From contig NZ_CP048878.1 in NCBI RefSeq assembly GCF_011009015.1, positions 1,897,001 through 1,961,000 of the forward strand: a stretch of 64,000 nucleotides of DNA. The letters are read 5' to 3'. Both the position numbers and the translations under genes were made by a program. Position 1 is the first letter of the stretch, and each line of letters starts with the position of its first letter. This document shows positions 38,025 to 46,726 of this stretch, one piece after another. The notes under the pieces were generated by a model. It did no database searches. It saw only the letters and a list, made by a program, of their open reading frames with translations, and was not told where the DNA came from. The stretch is from Spartinivicinus ruber (lineage in GTDB: Bacteria > Pseudomonadota > Gammaproteobacteria > Pseudomonadales > Zooshikellaceae).

Positions 38025-39467
38025 ATGCCACAAGCCCCAACTTTTTATTGGTATGATTTTGAAACGTTTGGTGCCGATCCAGCCAAAGACTGGCCTGCAC
38101 AATTTGCGGGTATTCGTACCGACCAAGATTTCAACGAAGTAGGTTCACCTGATAATTTTTATTGTCGATTGCCTGATGACCAGCTACCAAACCCGGAGGC
38201 TTGTTTAATTACTGGAATTACTCCACAAACTACCTATCAGCATGGAATACCAGAAGCTAAGTTTGCAGATAAAATCTATCAGCTGTTTAGCCAGCCGAAT
38301 ACTTGTGTACTAGGTTATAACAGTATTCGCTTTGATGATGAAGTTACCCGTCATTTGTTGTATCGCAATTTTTTTGATCCTTATGCCAGAGAATGGAAAA
38401 ACGGCAATAGTCGTTGGGATTTATTGGATGTTATGCGAGCTGCTTATGCATTAAGGCCAGAAGGTATCGAGTGGCCCTCTAATGAGGAAAACATACCTAG
38501 TTTTAAGTTAGAGCAGTTAACCCAGGCTAATGGTATTACCCATACCCAAGCCCATGATGCATTATCGGATGTAAGGGCAACTATTGCCTTAGCAAAATTA
38601 TTAAGGGAAAAACAGCCTAAACTGTTTGACTTTATGTTAGGTGTTCGAGATAAAAATAGGGTGAAAGCACATGTAGATACGACCAATCCGTTTGTGCATA
38701 TTTCTGGTATGTTCTCACCTAGCCGGGGTTGTATGGCGATAGTCATGCTATTAGCTGAGCACCCAACTAATAAAAATGGCCGTATTGTCTATGACTTGAG
38801 TGTAGATCCAACACCGCTCTTAGCGTTATCGGTAGAAGAAGTTCGCGAACGCTTATTCACCCCGGCTGACCAGCTACCAAATGGTGTAGCGCGCATACCG
38901 CTAAAAACCATTCATATCAATAAATGTCCGGTAATAGCCCCTTTAAATGTGCTACGACCAGCAGACCAAGAACGCTGGCAAATTGATTTAGCCATGTATA
39001 AACAGCATCATCAAGCATTAATGGCTGCCGCGGGATTAAGAGAAAAAGTCAGTGAAGTTTTTAATCAACAGCCAGCAACGGCAACGAATGATCCTGACCT
39101 GATGTTATATAGTGGTGGCTTTTTCAGCCCTTATGATCGAGGCCAAATGAATCGTCTAAAAACATTACCTCCCAATATGTTGGAAGAAATGGCTGGCCAG
39201 TTTCAGGACAGTCGATTAGATACCATGTTATTTCGTTATCGGGCTCGTAACTACCCTGAAATCCTCACTTCATCAGAGCAGCAACGCTGGCAGAGCTGGT
39301 GCCAACATCGACTAATGAAAAAAGAGGGCGGTGGTAGTATTTGTTTGCCAGAGTTGCAAGCACTAATAGCATCATTATTGGCGACAAAGCAAAATCCACA
39401 GGACCAGGCTATTCTAAGGCAGTTACAGCAATTCGTGGATGAAAAGCAAAAGGCCTTGAAGACTTAA
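38025..39467 (+). CDS. sbcB: Exodeoxyribonuclease I
   Basis: This 480-residue 3'-5' single-strand exonuclease acts in recombination and mismatch repair. The DEDD active site is visible: FYWYDFETFG, NSIRFDDEVTRHLLYRNF and AHDALSDVRATIALAK. The following SH3-like and C-terminal domains are full-length. It is 76 bases downstream of yigZ. Confidence 0.95.
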   Translation: MPQAPTFYWYDFETFGADPAKDWPAQFAGIRTDQDFNEVGSPDNFYCRLPDDQLPNPEACLITGITPQTTYQHGIPEAKFADKIYQLFSQPNTCVLGYNSIRFDDEVTRHLLYRNFFDPYAREWKNGNSRWDLLDVMRAAYALRPEGIEWPSNEENIPSFKLEQLTQANGITHTQAHDALSDVRATIALAKLLREKQPKLFDFMLGVRDKNRVKAHVDTTNPFVHISGMFSPSRGCMAIVMLLAEHPTNKNGRIVYDLSVDPTPLLALSVEEVRERLFTPADQLPNGVARIPLKTIHINKCPVIAPLNVLRPADQERWQIDLAMYKQHHQALMAAAGLREKVSEVFNQQPATATNDPDLMLYSGGFFSPYDRGQMNRLKTLPPNMLEEMAGQFQDSRLDTMLFRYRARNYPEILTSSEQQRWQSWCQHRLMKKEGGGSICLPELQALIASLLATKQNPQDQAILRQLQQFVDEKQKALKT

Positions 39468-39595
39468 GCTGTTCAAAACTCAATTGCTTAACCGATAGGT
39501 CAAGTAATATAATTCATCCCCTTTTAGTTATTTGTTGATTGGAAACTGTACGTGCCTAAATATGAATTGCACTAACAGTTTAGGATGAGGAAAGT

Positions 39596-40450
39596 ATGTC
39601 ACGTAGTTATCGATTGGTTATAGGTTGCCCTGATCGGGTAGGAATTGTTGCCAAAGTCAGTAATTTTTTAGCCACCTATAACGGCTCGATTACTGAAGCC
39701 AATCATCACTCAGACACAGAATACAACTGGTTTTTTATGCGCCATGAAATTTGTGCTGATTCGTTGCCGTTTGATCTGGATGGCTTGAAAACAGCGTTTG
39801 CCCCTATTGCCAATGAGTTTAATATGCAATGGCAAATTACTGACTCAGCAACGCCTAAAAAGGTAATTTTAATGGCCAGCAAACAAGCTCATTGCTTGGT
39901 TGATTTATTGCATCGCTGGCATAGTGGCGATCTGTATTGTGAAATCCCTTGTGTCATATCAAACCATAATGATTTGCGTAGTATCGTCGAGTGGCATGGT
40001 ATTCCTTTTTTTCATGTGCCAATTGATAAAGAGAATAAAGAGAAATCCTTTTCTCGGGTGATGGAGCTAATAACAGAGCATGATGCTGATGCCATTGTAT
40101 TAGCTCGCTATATGCAAATTTTGCCCCCCCAGCTATGCGAGCAATATGCTGGTAAAATTATTAATATTCACCACAGTTTTTTACCTTCTTTTATAGGTGC
40201 AAAACCTTATCATCAAGCCCATCAGCGGGGGGTGAAATTAATTGGTGCCACTTGTCACTATGTAACTGAAGAATTAGATGCAGGGCCCATTATTGAACAG
40301 GATATTGTTCGAGTAAGCCATCGTGACAAGGTTGAAGATATGGTCAGGCTGGGTAAAGATTGTGAAAAAACCGCTTTAGCTCTTGGTTTGCGTTATCATA
40401 TAGAAGACCGGGTTATTATTCACAAAAATAAAACGGTGGTTTTTGTTTAA
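39596..40450 (+). CDS. purU: Formyltetrahydrofolate deformylase
   Basis: This 284-residue enzyme releases formate from 10-formyl-THF for purine synthesis. It has an N-terminal ACT domain (VIGCPDRVGIVAKVSNFLA, ANHHSD) and a C-terminal formyltransferase-fold domain with NIHHSFLPSFIGAKPYHQAH and LIGATCHYVTEELDAGPIIE. Catalytic Asn, His and Asp are present. Single gene. Confidence 0.95.
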   Translation: MSRSYRLVIGCPDRVGIVAKVSNFLATYNGSITEANHHSDTEYNWFFMRHEICADSLPFDLDGLKTAFAPIANEFNMQWQITDSATPKKVILMASKQAHCLVDLLHRWHSGDLYCEIPCVISNHNDLRSIVEWHGIPFFHVPIDKENKEKSFSRVMELITEHDADAIVLARYMQILPPQLCEQYAGKIINIHHSFLPSFIGAKPYHQAHQRGVKLIGATCHYVTEELDAGPIIEQDIVRVSHRDKVEDMVRLGKDCEKTALALGLRYHIEDRVIIHKNKTVVFV

Positions 40451-40472
40451 AAGTAATTGGTTGGTTTGAGTA

Positions 40473-40501
40473 CCTCTACTTTCAGTAAAAAAGGGTAGAG
40501 G
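40473..40501. terminator. Hairpin between purU and GNAT genes
   Basis: CCTCTAC (40473-40479) and GTAGAGG (40495-40501) form a 7-bp stem between convergent genes. No T tract follows on the plus strand, so confidence is modest. Confidence 0.45.
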
Positions 40502-40511
40502 CAGTAAAATA

Positions 40512-41048
40512 TTAGAGATGCTCTATAGTGCGCTGAAAAATAATAGTATCTGTTGCTTCTGTTTGTAATGAACAAGAGAAGCCGTTTTTTTCTAGTATCC
40601 GTTGTGATGCTAGATTCTCCTTCTCAACTCCAGCCGTTAATAACGAAACTTTATTTTCTTCGCTCCAAGATATAAGTCCTTTAATGAGTTCACTTGCAAA
40701 CCCTTTACCCCAAGCAGACTCTTCTAGTAAATAACCAATTCTTAATTCTATACCATTGGTATTTGTTTCGTCTTGAGCCAAGATTAATAATCCAATTGGC
40801 ATTTTTAACTGTTTTTCAATGATCAGCAAAGTTACTCCCTCGTTATCTCGTGCTTGGATCCAGTTTTTTGCATGTTCATCTGTACAAATATTTTGCCAAT
40901 CAGCAGGAAGCGAATGTGTGACAGCTGAAGTAAGAATTTGCTGAACAATATTCACTAGGTTATTTTGTTTGCACTCGGTTTTATCAATTGAGTGCCATTC
41001 TCTCACCAGTAATCTAATTGTCTCGAAATAATAGCTGTTAGTTGCCAT
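40512..41048 (-). CDS. GNAT family N-acetyltransferase
   Basis: This 178-residue protein has the RimJ/RimL-like pattern: IRLLVREWHS at the start, LRIGYLLEESAWGKGFASEL with the acetyl-CoA loop (Q/RxxGxG/A-like), and AGVEKENLASQRILEKNGFS. The acceptor substrate is unknown. Divergent from nothing; the small gene at 41231 runs in the same direction upstream. Confidence 0.8.
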   Translation of the reverse strand: MATNSYYFETIRLLVREWHSIDKTECKQNNLVNIVQQILTSAVTHSLPADWQNICTDEHAKNWIQARDNEGVTLLIIEKQLKMPIGLLILAQDETNTNGIELRIGYLLEESAWGKGFASELIKGLISWSEENKVSLLTAGVEKENLASQRILEKNGFSCSLQTEATDTIIFQRTIEHL

Positions 41049-41111
41049 TTTAGTAATTTATATCAATTAAATTTAACTATTTTAGCTTATTCGGTTAGTT
41101 CAATTCGTAAG

Positions 41112-41231
41112 TTAATTATAAACTATACCGAGCATTAGCCAATGAAAAGTGATATAACCAATGAAAAATATAGCAAATAGGATAGTACTCAATACTAAAC
41201 CAAACGAAAAAAGAGTTTTATTAATCTTCAT
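41112..41231 (-). CDS. Small single-span membrane protein (39 residues)
   Basis: MKINKTLFSFGLVLSTILFA starts a 39-residue frame that continues with a hydrophobic stretch containing GYITFHWLM and ends at TAA 41112. It is one membrane helix with a short lysine-bearing N-terminus. AAAGGTAG precedes the ATG at about 7 bases. A perfect GTTAC-N6-GTAAC dyad lies 29 bases upstream of the start. Ribosome site, composition and operator make it credible, though no homologue can be named. Confidence 0.5.
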   Translation of the reverse strand: MKINKTLFSFGLVLSTILFAIFFIGYITFHWLMLGIVYN

Positions 41232-41259
41232 GAAAACTACCTTTTGATTCAATGATTAT

Positions 41260-41275
41260 GTTACTCCATTGTAAC
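41260..41275. promoter_or_regulatory. Dyad operator GTTAC-N6-GTAAC, site 1
   Basis: GTTACTCCATTGTAAC is a perfect 5+6+5 dyad 29 bases upstream of the 39-residue membrane protein gene. It is one of four perfect copies in this window (others at 41381, 46711, 48537), all between genes. Confidence 0.6.
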
Positions 41276-41380
41276 GTATGACTTCAATACTTTAAAAATA
41301 AAATATGTACAAATACTTACCTTTAAAACTAGTAAATTTAAAAATATTAAATCTTGATCATTGACTGAAAATGTTGATGT

Positions 41381-41396
41381 GTTACATTGATGTAAC
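41381..41396. promoter_or_regulatory. Dyad operator GTTAC-N6-GTAAC, site 2
   Basis: GTTACATTGATGTAAC has arms extended to 7 bases (GTTACAT/ATGTAAC). It lies 87 bases before the 41483 membrane protein gene, a position suitable for promoter control. Confidence 0.6.
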
Positions 41397-41482
41397 TTTT
41401 AGTTAGGGTTTTCAAGCAGGATACACTGCATATTAGGATATACCACTTATATAGAATTTTTGTAACTATTCGGGAAGCAGGC

Positions 41483-41875
41483 ATGAATTTTACTGTAGCG
41501 CTTATGGGGTTAGCTATTTACATTTTGCTTTGGGAAAAATTACCTGATTGGGGAGGGTGGTTCAATTGGATTATAGAACATCTACCTAAACCGCTTGCTT
41601 ATCTATATGAGGCTTGGCGCTGCCCTTACTGTTTTGGGTTTTGGATCAGTTTAGTTTTACACGGAGTAACGGGTATTCAGACTATTCCAGAGCTGGCATC
41701 TATGCCTGTTTACATGGGCAAAGTAGGTATTGTGGTTGCTTGGTTTCTTGATGCATTAGCAACAGCAACATTGATAATGTTAGGGCAACTATTGATTAAT
41801 GCGATTGCTGTCCCTGCTATAAAAGGCCATCAAATGACTCAAGAATTTCGGTTATCTTTTAAGGAGGAGCAATAA
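41483..41875 (+). CDS. Membrane protein with CPYC motif, unknown function
   Basis: This 130-residue protein has an N-terminal hydrophobic segment (VALMGLAIYILLWEKL), a middle segment WRCPYCFGFWISLVLHG and a C-terminal helix (VVAWFLDALATATLIMLGQL). The CxxC within CPYCFGFW recalls DUF1360-like membrane proteins. It could bind a metal or act as a disulfide, but this is not shown. Site 2 of the dyad motif is upstream. Confidence 0.6.
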   Translation: MNFTVALMGLAIYILLWEKLPDWGGWFNWIIEHLPKPLAYLYEAWRCPYCFGFWISLVLHGVTGIQTIPELASMPVYMGKVGIVVAWFLDALATATLIMLGQLLINAIAVPAIKGHQMTQEFRLSFKEEQ

Positions 41876-41960
41876 ATTAACTAACTTTGTGCTAACTAAA
41901 AAATATTTATTTTCTTGTTTTATGGGAAAACACTTCGTAATAATTATACATCACATCTTG

Positions 41961-41985
41961 AAATGCCTGTATTACAGGCATTTTA
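41961..41985 (+). terminator. Intrinsic terminator
   Basis: AAATGCCTG (41961-41969), loop TATTA, CAGGCATTT (41975-41983), then T. It ends the 41483-41875 transcript. Confidence 0.8.
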
Positions 41986-42146
41986 CTTAAGCTATCATTT
42001 CATTCGACCTTTCTGACTATACGGCATGAGCTTGCTATGTTCTTGATTAAGTATGTAATCTTAGCGGTATAATGTGCTGGCCATTGATTAACTGCAAGAC
42101 AGTGTTTGAGCTGTTCTAAACTTTAGCAAGTTAATGGTGCCTTAAT

Positions 42147-42200
42147 ATGGACGCTTTGGAAACTAAACAACTTTTGCCTCAGAGCCAAAAAAATGAATAG
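42147..42200 (+). CDS. 17-codon leader frame overlapping the MATE start
   Basis: MDALETKQLLPQSQKNE is encoded from ATG 42147 to TAG 42198-42200, and the MATE ATG (42193) lies inside its end. The overlap region holds seven consecutive A (42187-42193). The peptide looks like the usual short N-terminal extension of MATE proteins, so it may be the true start separated by a one-base slip in the A tract. Otherwise it is a coupled leader. Confidence 0.4.
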   Translation: MDALETKQLLPQSQKNE

Positions 42201-43632
42201 CCCCAGATTTGTATCCGGTCCCCTCATGCCACATATATTGGCGATGAGCTTCACTAGTGCTGCTGGTATTACAGCTCTTTTTCTGGTGGACCTGCTGGAT
42301 ATGTTCTTTCTAAGTATGCTGGGTACTGTAGAGTTAGCTGCTGCGGTGGGTTATGCAGGTACCGTTGCATTTTTTACAACGTCTTTTGGTATTGGGCTTT
42401 CTATTTCATCTGTTGCACTGATATCAAAGGCAATAGGAGCCAATGAACGCAGTAAAGCTGAGCGCTTGATGGTACATGTGTGTGCGACCGCGTTGGTTTT
42501 CTCAAGTTTGGTGGCTGGTGTTGTGTGGCTTTTTATTCCTGAACTGCTATCGTTACTCGGCGCTCAAGGCAAAACTCATGCACTGGCTGTGAGCTACCTG
42601 AATATTTTAATCCCTTCACTACCGTTTCTAGCACTTGCCATGTGCCTTGGTGCAGGTCTTCGCGCTGTTGGTGATGGTAAGCGTGCCATGTATTCAACCA
42701 TAATGGGTGGATTGGTTAACGCAATATTAGATCCTATTTTTATCTTCACGTTTGATCTTGGAGTAGAGGGCGCTGCGATTTCATCTGTGTTTGCCCGTGT
42801 CACCATGTTAGCTATTGCTTGTTGGGCAATTGTAAAACACCATAAGCTGTATTCAAGTTTTCATCCCAAGCGTTACTTTCAAGACTTACGTAGTATTAAT
42901 GCCATTGCGATTCCTGCAATACTCACTAATATTGCTACCCCTACCAGCAACGCCTTTGTGACCAAAGCAATGGCTGAGTTTAATGATGATGTGGTAGCTG
43001 GCTATGCTGTTATTGGGCGACTCATTCCGGTTTTGTTTGGTGTCATTTTTGCGCTCTCAGGTGCTGTGGCACCTATCGTGGGCCAGAACTTTGGCGCAGG
43101 TCGACTTGATCGTGTTAGGGAAAGCTTGAACAAAGCTATTTTGTTTTGTATCGGTTATATTAGTGTAGTGAGTCTATTATTTTTTCTGGTTAATAACCAA
43201 GTGATTGATGCTTTTAAACTAATAGGTGAAGCGGGTGATCTGGTACGCTTTTTCAGTCATTTTGTAGCCATTACTTTTATTTTCAATGGAATTTTATTTG
43301 TAGCGAATGCTTCCTTTAATAATCTTGGTAAACCAACTTTCTCCACTATTATGAGCTGGGGGAAAGCCACGCTTGGAACTGTGCCTTTTATCTGGTTAGG
43401 AGCCAAACTTTATGGCGCTGAAGGAGTACTTCTTGGCCAGGCTATTGGGGGTATGTTTTTTACGTTAATCGCCATTTACCTTGCCTATTATTTGGTGGAT
43501 CAAAAGCAACTCGACTGCACGGAACAAAACCAAGTATCTGAAATTGATACTGATCTTAGCTCTGAGCTTAATCCCCTGTCATCAAGTTGTGCTCAAGTTA
43601 ATCAGCTGGTCAAAAAAACGGATAGTTACTAG
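42193..43632 (+). CDS. MATE family multidrug/sodium efflux transporter
   Basis: This is a 479-residue polytopic protein with twelve predicted helices. MATE features are FLVDLLDMFFLSMLGTVELA, AVGYAGTVAFFTTSFGIGLS and GAVAPIVGQNFGAGRLDRV. It should export drugs or metabolites using sodium or protons; substrate unknown. A divergent C-terminal tail (about 445-479) is polar and serine-rich. Start ATG 42193 has only a weak ribosome site, see the overlapping leader. Confidence 0.88.
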   Translation: MNSPRFVSGPLMPHILAMSFTSAAGITALFLVDLLDMFFLSMLGTVELAAAVGYAGTVAFFTTSFGIGLSISSVALISKAIGANERSKAERLMVHVCATALVFSSLVAGVVWLFIPELLSLLGAQGKTHALAVSYLNILIPSLPFLALAMCLGAGLRAVGDGKRAMYSTIMGGLVNAILDPIFIFTFDLGVEGAAISSVFARVTMLAIACWAIVKHHKLYSSFHPKRYFQDLRSINAIAIPAILTNIATPTSNAFVTKAMAEFNDDVVAGYAVIGRLIPVLFGVIFALSGAVAPIVGQNFGAGRLDRVRESLNKAILFCIGYISVVSLLFFLVNNQVIDAFKLIGEAGDLVRFFSHFVAITFIFNGILFVANASFNNLGKPTFSTIMSWGKATLGTVPFIWLGAKLYGAEGVLLGQAIGGMFFTLIAIYLAYYLVDQKQLDCTEQNQVSEIDTDLSSELNPLSSSCAQVNQLVKKTDSY

Positions 43633-43649
43633 GGCCAACAGGCCCTAAG
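43628..43649. repeat. Hairpin resembling two fused IS ends
   Basis: ACTAGGGCC-A-ACAGGCCCTA combines the outer bases of the left and right ends of the IS at 44122 back to back, at the MATE stop codon. It can also work as a terminator (AGGGCC-AACA-GGCCCT). Either an excision scar or a coincidence of a GC hairpin. Confidence 0.4.
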
Positions 43650-43656
43650 GTACTCT

Positions 43657-44085
43657 TTAGATTAATTCACGAGTTGAGTTGTGGTTTAGAATTAAACTGT
43701 TATTTTCGCTCCATTTATCAGACCTTCTATATTCAGTTAAATCTTTAACCTGGCTAATCCATTCTCGTCTTAGGCATGGCAAAGTTACTTGAATACCATT
43801 GTGTTGTAGGCTATGAAACGAGGTGAACATTTTCCTATATTTATTATCAATTATGGGAACTCTTTTATTTTCAATGCAATAGTCCAGGAATATATTCCAT
43901 TGTTGATAACAGGAAAAAGTGGCCTGTTCTCTAGGAACATCAACTTCTATTAAGCAAATACCTTGGGAAAACTGGTGTTCTGAAACCAACTCATAAAGTG
44001 TTGCAAAAGTGGGTTGAAAAGCCCACAGCCAAATGGGAAGATGGTTACCAATATTAATATTTCTGTCTTGCATTCTCTTGCTCAT
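43657..44085 (-). CDS. Hypothetical protein, possibly DUF3841-like
   Basis: This 142-residue soluble protein contains WLWAFQPTFATLYELVSEHQ and ICLIEVDVPREQATFSCYQQ, and ends with CLRREWISQVKDLTEYR. The opening 'WxxQP...L' and the acidic-strand pattern resemble DUF3841 proteins, a weak similarity from memory. The IS at 44122 is inserted 36 bases upstream of its ATG and may have replaced its promoter. Confidence 0.5.
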   Translation of the reverse strand: MSKRMQDRNINIGNHLPIWLWAFQPTFATLYELVSEHQFSQGICLIEVDVPREQATFSCYQQWNIFLDYCIENKRVPIIDNKYRKMFTSFHSLQHNGIQVTLPCLRREWISQVKDLTEYRRSDKWSENNSLILNHNSTRELI

Positions 44086-44121
44086 CCACTGATAGGCTAT
44101 TAACCAATCAGGCTCTACTAG

Positions 44122-44927
44122 GGCCTGTTAACACTAATGTTGTTACAATAGGCTCATGGAGATTACAACACAACAATTTAAAATGATCGAACACTTGCTG
44201 CCTGTTCAGCGCGGCAATGTAAAACTATCGAATATACAAGTACTCAACGCCGTTCTCTATGTTGCCGAGCATGGGTGTAAGTGGCGAGGGTTACCGAAAT
44301 ATTTTGGCAACTGGCACAGCATTTATACACGCGTTAATCGATGGGCCAAAAAAGGTGTTTTAGATGATGTTTTTTCTGTATTACAAGAAGCTGATGTCAT
44401 CAATATCCAGGTTGATCTTGTGTCGCTCGATAGCACAATCATACAAGTTCATCCTGATGGTACAGGCGCGTTAAAAAAAACGGTCCACAAGCGATTGGTA
44501 AATCAAGAGGAGGATGGTCAACTAAAATTCACCTGGTAGCAGCAGATGATCAAACGGCGGTCACTTTTTCATTATCTCCAGGTCAAGCAGGTGATGCACC
44601 GGAAGGTAGAAAGCTATTAAAGAGGCTTGAAAACTGTGGCTGGGAAGGTGCGCACGTCATTATGGATAAAGCCTACGAAGGTGACGAAACCAGGCAACTC
44701 GTATTTGATTTAAATATGGAGCCTGTGGTTCCGCCAAAAAGTAATCGGTTATCACCTTGGAAGTATGATCGTGAAATGTACAAGAAACGTAATGAAGTTG
44801 AACGCTTATTTCGTAGGCTAAAAGGCTTTAGACGTATATTCTCTCGATTTGAAAAATTAGACACTGTTTTTCGCTTTTTTATTCACTTTGCACTTATCGT
44901 CGACAAACTAATTAGTGTTAACAGGCC
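44122..44927 (+). mobile_element. IS5-family insertion sequence (806 bp)
   Basis: The element is bounded by perfect 17-bp inverted repeats, GGCCTGTTAACACTAAT (44122-44138) and ATTAGTGTTAACAGGCC (44911-44927). CTAG lies on both sides (44118-44121, 44928-44931) as a 4-bp target duplication. It holds one transposase gene in two overlapping frames with an A8 slip site. Size, ends, CTAG target and split transposase fit the IS427-like group of the IS5 family. Complete and probably recent. Confidence 0.92.
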
Positions 44928-44931
44928 CTAG
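44156..44931 (+). CDS. IS5-family transposase made by -1 frameshift
   Basis: The first frame (44156-44539) carries LSNIQVLNAVLYVAEHGCKW and RGLPKYFGNWHSIYTRVNRW, then the first catalytic Asp in VSLDSTIIQVHPDG. At an A8 run (44473-44480) a -1 shift continues into the second frame with NGPQAIGKSRGGWSTK, the second Asp in VIMDKAYEGDETR and the Glu in KRNEVERLFRRLK. DDE is therefore complete only in the shifted product. The TAG stop of the second frame is supplied by the flanking CTAG target duplicate. Confidence 0.88.
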
Positions 44932-45023
44932 TTTGGGGGCGACATAGTAGGTATTTTTATATGTTAAGTGTTCAGCTACTTTAGTATGTTGGAAACTCCA
45001 CAATTTCATTACAAACAGCTTAC

Positions 45024-45536
45024 TTATTTGACTTCATTAAAAGCAGATTCAACAGACTTATACTGTTGTTGAGTTTTTATCGACTTATATTCAAGCCAAC
45101 GGAACGGAATTTGACCTGGCCCTTCAGGGCTTTTTACCAAATGGTAGTAAATTAATGTGACGGCTGACTTATCAAAGTTGCTCAATTGGCTTTTGGTAGC
45201 TATTACAACAACAGTTTTATTTTTTATTTTAAAAACTCTTAAGTCCCTAAAAAGATATCCTAAACCTGATACTTTTTCATCCCAAAAGGTAATATCTTCT
45301 ATATTCTCACCAATAGGGATATGCACAAAACTGCTGTCTTTGCTTTTTAGGTAAAATGTATAAGTGGTATCTGGGTGTGATGTACTATTGTCATATAGAC
45401 CTTTGAATATAATATCCTGAAGTCCATCATTATTGAAGTCAATGTAGTTAGGGCCTGATTTTAATTTGATTTGATTGTCACAATAGCCAATCAAACAATA
45501 GCTGCATAATAAGGTGATAAAAAATTTGTTAAACAA
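45024..45536 (-). CDS. Exported CarG-like protein
   Basis: This 170-residue protein has a signal peptide (about 1-19), then YIDFNNDGLQDIIFKGLYD, NTSHPDTTYTFYL and GPGQIPFRWLEYKS. The order NDGxxDxIxK, NTSHP and a C-terminal Tyr/Trp strand resembles the CarG carbapenem self-resistance family as I remember it. No carbapenem biosynthesis genes are present. TTG start, 3 bases after the SUMF1 stop, so coupled to it. Confidence 0.5.
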   Translation of the reverse strand: MFNKFFITLLCSYCLIGYCDNQIKLKSGPNYIDFNNDGLQDIIFKGLYDNSTSHPDTTYTFYLKSKDSSFVHIPIGENIEDITFWDEKVSGLGYLFRDLRVFKIKNKTVVVIATKSQLSNFDKSAVTLIYYHLVKSPEGPGQIPFRWLEYKSIKTQQQYKSVESAFNEVK

Positions 45537-45538
45537 AA

Positions 45539-46474
45539 TTAGTTCCTTACGAGTCTGAAACCAATATCATCTAATCGATAGTGCCGAGAGTGTATATTGC
45601 AGTAAGCTAAATTAAGGCCTTTGCTATTTTTCCAGCTTTCTCCGCAAAAATAATGCATTTTATTGAAAACGCCAGCTATAAGCTGTTCTTCACTTATATA
45701 GCTATCATAAATCCATTCGGAAACATTACCTGACATATCATACAAGCCTAGCTCATTTGGATTTAGCTGTTTGACTGTTGTTGTACCTTGCAACTGTGAA
45801 CTTTCTTCATCCCATGCAACCAGGTTTTGGCTATTGCTACCTGAGTGTAATGTGCCATAAGTGTCCTGTAGAAGGGCTGGATTGCCACCTCTAGCGGCGA
45901 TATGCCACTCAATTAAAGTAGGAAGGCGGAAGCCGTTAGTGTTGCTCACGACAATGTCGATTTTTGAACTTTCTACACTCTTGATTATTTTGCCTGTATT
46001 GGTTTTATAGACTGGTTGTAAGCCTAATCTCTCACTTAAGGCATTAGCCCACACAATAGCATCCATCCATGATATCAGTGTGACTGGGTGTTGAAGAGAG
46101 TTTGTTGTTTCTTCTAGGCATGAGTATTCTTTCCAGCCGTTACACCCATCAGTAAGCTGGTAACTGTGTTGAATGGCCCAGTCGTATATTGATTGATATA
46201 AGTTGTAGGTTACCTCAGTGGTCATTATCCAGTACGCTTTGGGAGAGACACTGGCTATCTTTTCATAATTTAGTTTTCCAAAAAGGTCTCCAACATAATA
46301 ACTACGTTCGGAAACCAATGCTTCTTCAAACTTAAGGGATGGATTGCTGTCCTTAATAAGGACGGATCTTTTTATTGGATCAGCATAGCCCTGTGGGGAC
46401 GTTGCTAAGAAAACGAGAATAGAAAGTGTTTTTATAACGATATTTTTTTTTGCTAGGTAAAAATGAGTAATCAC
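45539..46474 (-). CDS. Exported SUMF1/formylglycine-generating-enzyme-like protein
   Basis: This 311-residue protein has a signal peptide (about 1-30) and the SUMF1 fold. AYWIMTTEVTYNLYQSIYDW, HPVTLISWMDAIVWANALSE, FRLPTLIEWHIAARGG, ELGLYDMSGNVSEWIYD and DDIGFRLVRN are all standard. The active Cys pair of true FGE is not evident, so it is more likely a SUMF1-like binding or modifying protein of the envelope. Starts with GTG. Operon with the CarG-like gene. Confidence 0.82.
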   Translation of the reverse strand: MITHFYLAKKNIVIKTLSILVFLATSPQGYADPIKRSVLIKDSNPSLKFEEALVSERSYYVGDLFGKLNYEKIASVSPKAYWIMTTEVTYNLYQSIYDWAIQHSYQLTDGCNGWKEYSCLEETTNSLQHPVTLISWMDAIVWANALSERLGLQPVYKTNTGKIIKSVESSKIDIVVSNTNGFRLPTLIEWHIAARGGNPALLQDTYGTLHSGSNSQNLVAWDEESSQLQGTTTVKQLNPNELGLYDMSGNVSEWIYDSYISEEQLIAGVFNKMHYFCGESWKNSKGLNLAYCNIHSRHYRLDDIGFRLVRN

Positions 46475-46710
46475 TTAAGTATTTCCAAAAATGCGTATTG
46501 ACTTTCTATACATTAGCTCTTCTATTATATGGAGTAATGACTTTTTTTATTAATTTTCACTGGTTGATGCAGTACATTCGCAATATCTACTAAATTGGGT
46601 TTTAATTTTTCACACGGACTTAACCAATAATTGAAGTGTTCTTACATATAACTTGTACAACCCATGATAAATAGGAATCTTTTATTTATAAATATTGAGA
46701 GTTACTTTAT

Positions 46711-46726
46711 GTTACTTTTTTGTAAC
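46711..46726. promoter_or_regulatory. Dyad operator GTTAC-N6-GTAAC, site 3
   Basis: GTTACTTTTTTGTAAC is perfect in both arms and extends to TGTTAC/GTAACA. It lies 237 bases upstream of the SUMF1-like start on the minus strand, within the same long gap as the TetR gene. Confidence 0.55.
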
